Shown here one piece after another: positions 13,516-14,758 of a stretch of 14,758 nucleotides of DNA. The stretch is from the NCBI GenBank assembly GCA_014523685.1, contig JAATVT010000197.1, forward strand, positions 1 through 14,758. Reading direction: 5' to 3'. A program made the position numbers and the translations under genes. Positions within the stretch are counted from its first letter, which is position 1. Every line of letters starts with the position of its first letter. This stretch comes from Nitrososphaerales archaeon TH5893. Its GTDB lineage: Archaea; Thermoproteota; Nitrososphaeria; Nitrososphaerales; Nitrososphaeraceae. The notes under the pieces were generated by a model, which saw only the letters and a list, made by a program, of their open reading frames with translations, did no database searches and was not told where the DNA came from.

Positions 13516-13899
13516 TTAGTATCTTCTGGCATTAACTATATTTGTTGACATTAATTGTCTTTCTACTTCATCCAACCTATCGACAGAACCAACATTCTCC
13601 AGAATATTTGAAAACGATGGGTCACTGCGAACTCTTTTGAAAAAAGAAAAAACTTCCTCATTCGTTACTCCATGTTTCATGTCGTAGGTTATATTCTTTC
13701 TGACATTTGTTAAATTGTTGTATTTTTTGTGCTGTCTTTTCTGCCAGGAAGAAGCATTATCTGACAATCCTGTTACGAATTTAACAATTGTTTTTTGCAT
13801 ATGTTCAACATGCCATTCTCGCATCGGATAGCTATTGTTTTGAGTAGTCAAAAAAGTATGTAGTCTATTAGATAAGGCCGCAATATAACCTATTTGCAA
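13516..13899 (-). CDS. hypothetical protein, 127 residues, start uncertain
   Basis: Not recognised. A basic, helical, soluble protein (SWQKRQHKKYNNLTNVRKN; EEVFSFFKRVRSDPSF; VDRLDEVERQLM) without Cys, signal peptide or membrane segment. The longest start is TTG 13899. The eight codons before it (AKVRSKEA) stay open to a TAG at 13924-13926 and read smoothly into the protein, yet contain no ATG, GTG or TTG. An AAGGAGG at 13902-13908 is a strong Shine-Dalgarno match but only two bases from the TTG, too close for normal use; the next in-frame starts are a TTG near residue 17 and ATG at residue 26. Either the N-terminus is damaged or initiation is unusual. It lies between the 55-residue zinc protein and the zincin-like gene, all on the minus strand. 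Confidence 0.72.
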   Translation of the reverse strand: MQIGYIAALSNRLHTFLTTQNNSYPMREWHVEHMQKTIVKFVTGLSDNASSWQKRQHKKYNNLTNVRKNITYDMKHGVTNEEVFSFFKRVRSDPSFSNILENVGSVDRLDEVERQLMSTNIVNARRY

Positions 13900-13988
13900 T
13901 GCCTCCTTAGACCGGACTTTGGCCTAAGGAATATTGAATGATATTGATCGCTCTGTAGTGCATACATATCCGCAGAGGCTTCTCAGGA

Positions 13989-14156
13989 TCACTTCCTTGA
14001 GGATCTATAATACTTCCGATCAGGTAAAAATGATTTGCAACTGCAGTTCCCAATGAGACATTTCATTTTATCTCTGTTTCCCACAGATCTATCATGATCA
14101 ATTTTTTGGTGATTACATCTGGAACATCTGACTACTAGATCCGATTCATCACTCAT
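13989..14156 (-). CDS. small zinc-binding-type protein, 55 residues
   Basis: ATG 14156 to TGA 13989-13991. The product starts MSDESDLVVRCSRCNHQKID and continues to KMKCLIGNCSCKSF and a basic end (PDRKYYRSSRK). Cys at 11, 14, 33, 38 and 40 with His16 and His21 give a C-x2-C...C-x4-C-x-C layout suited to one or two zinc ions; the basic tail suggests nucleic-acid binding. A strong Shine-Dalgarno AAGGTGAT (14162-14169) sits 6 bases ahead of the ATG, unlike the mostly leaderless genes nearby, which implies a leadered mRNA, perhaps read through from the TRAM gene 75 bases upstream. Although under 60 codons, the motif plus this site make it convincing. Confidence 0.72.
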   Translation of the reverse strand: MSDESDLVVRCSRCNHQKIDHDRSVGNRDKMKCLIGNCSCKSFLPDRKYYRSSRK

Positions 14157-14161
14157 GATTG

Positions 14162-14169
14162 ATCACCTT
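14162..14169 (-). promoter_or_regulatory. Shine-Dalgarno site for the 55-residue zinc protein
   Basis: AAGGTGAT on the minus strand, 6 bases between AGGTGA and ATG 14156; complementary to the usual archaeal 16S rRNA end. It decides the start over the ATG 21 bases upstream (14177), which is out of frame. Confidence 0.55.
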
Positions 14170-14231
14170 ACTCATATAAACAAAACCATGAACACAACCA
14201 AATAAAATAAGAGGTATATGTCTCCCTGTTC

Positions 14232-14510
14232 TTAGTTATTTACAATCTCTGCAATGGCAAACCTGCTTCCAACAGAGATTATCTTTATCTTCAGGTTTTC
14301 TCCTGCCTTTCCGTTCTTAACAAAGATTACAAAGCCTTGTATCCGGGCAATTCCATCTCCCCTTTGGCTTGTTTCAATTACTTGTACATCATATTCCTTT
14401 CCAATCTCTACAGGTTTTGGACTCGAGCTATTATATTGATGTCCACTGTAACCACCGCCTCCACCGTAACTACCTCGCCCACTATAACCACTTCTTCTTT
14501 CGTAACTCAT
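14232..14510 (-). CDS. stand-alone TRAM-domain RNA-binding protein
   Basis: 92 residues from ATG 14510. The first 32 residues are a low-complexity Gly/Tyr/Ser/Arg head (SGRGSYGGGGGYSGHQYN), like an RGG-type RNA-binding or condensate-prone tail. The rest is a TRAM domain, a five-stranded beta barrel: GKEYDVQVIETSQRGDGIAR, then FVIFVKNGKAGENLKIKI and FAIAEIVN. The GDGIAxxxGFxIFVxxxxxGE pattern is diagnostic. Single-domain TRAM proteins are common in archaea and some act as RNA chaperones, including in the cold; others of the family modify tRNA or ribosomal protein only when fused to enzymes. No catalytic domain is present here. TTTATAAT at 14514-14521 is too close to the ATG to be a normal TATA box, so the promoter is unclear. 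Confidence 0.95.
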   Translation of the reverse strand: MSYERRSGYSGRGSYGGGGGYSGHQYNSSSPKPVEIGKEYDVQVIETSQRGDGIARIQGFVIFVKNGKAGENLKIKIISVGSRFAIAEIVNN

Positions 14511-14758
14511 ATTATAAATGTCTAGAATGGTTGAAAATTGATTCCTAATATGAATGAATGTATATCATACCATATTGATTGACGAAGTTCCACATTTCAT
14601 AGGTTTACATGAATATTATTGCATGTTTAAGACTGGTGAGTATGTAAAGAATAACGAACAATAAGTAAAGACAACCAATACTTTCAACCCGTACTAAAGG
14701 ATGCTAAGCCATACTATATTCAAGCCCATGTTCCTCATTGTGAACTAGCATTTGCTTG
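14511..14758. other. 248-base right-hand flank
   Basis: No convincing gene. The minus strand is open from the window edge to a TAG at 14704-14706 (17 residues including MLVHNEEHGLEYSMA), which could be the end of a gene entering from the right, but the length is within chance. Confidence 0.25.

Noticed and set aside
14704..14757. C-terminal end of a minus-strand gene entering from the right edge
   Set aside because: Only 17 open codons; a chance run of this length is common and no motif is visible.
1..14758. CRISPR array, insertion sequence ends, rRNA genes or a defence-gene cluster
   Set aside because: No regularly spaced repeats, no transposase beyond the integrase relic, no rRNA-like stretch and no recognisable defence genes were seen on reading both strands.

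Overview
The window (AT-rich, roughly 35-37% GC by eye) looks like chromosome of an ammonia-oxidising-type archaeon of the Nitrososphaerota (Thaumarchaeota), probably a soil Nitrososphaera/Nitrosocosmicus relative. Support: an archaeal-type valyl-tRNA synthetase with zinc knuckles, a stand-alone TRAM-domain protein with a Gly/Tyr-rich head, the C-terminal end of an MBF1-like regulator, many tiny CxxC proteins, TATA-like boxes 21-30 bases ahead of start codons with little or no leader, and frequent TTG starts. The lineage is inferred from protein style, not from a marker gene.

Layout. 1-106: the end of an MBF1-like helix-turn-helix gene. 107-1230: small genes of unknown function, with a divergent pair at 751/837 that both appear to start leaderless at TTG, and a small exported protein. 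1380-2800: a decay zone holding a frameshifted zinc-ribbon pseudogene, a two-unit 42/45-base tandem repeat, a tyrosine-recombinase (integrase) relic with in-frame stops, and an intact small CxxC gene whose TATA box lies in the integrase relic. 2834-4052 (minus strand): a MacB/LolD-type ABC ATPase preceded by an unknown acidic 135-residue protein, with no permease in view. 4329-7823 (plus strand): an unknown 128-residue protein, valyl-tRNA synthetase, and a 63-residue zinc-finger-like protein. 8005-9258 (minus strand): ACT-domain threonine dehydratase. 9498-9773: a doubtful small ORF. 9864-10730: a coiled-coil protein. 10960-12568: a secreted matrixin-like metalloprotease transcribed away from a secreted, probably beta-rich protein. 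12772-14510 (minus strand): TRAM protein, a 55-residue zinc protein, an unknown 127-residue protein and a zincin-like protein with an HExxR motif.

How the genes fit together. Housekeeping functions (valS, threonine dehydratase, TRAM protein) are set among lineage-specific small and secreted proteins. The most coherent unexplained group is at 10960-13383: a secreted zinc protease, a secreted partner sharing its divergent intergenic region, and a second putative metallopeptidase. The most clearly accessory zone is 1380-2800, where a site-specific recombinase and a zinc-ribbon gene have decayed next to an ABC ATPase that lacks its permease. I see no tRNA, rRNA, CRISPR array or intact mobile element, and no multi-gene defence or secretion system that I can name. 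The window is mostly ordinary chromosome with one degraded integration remnant.
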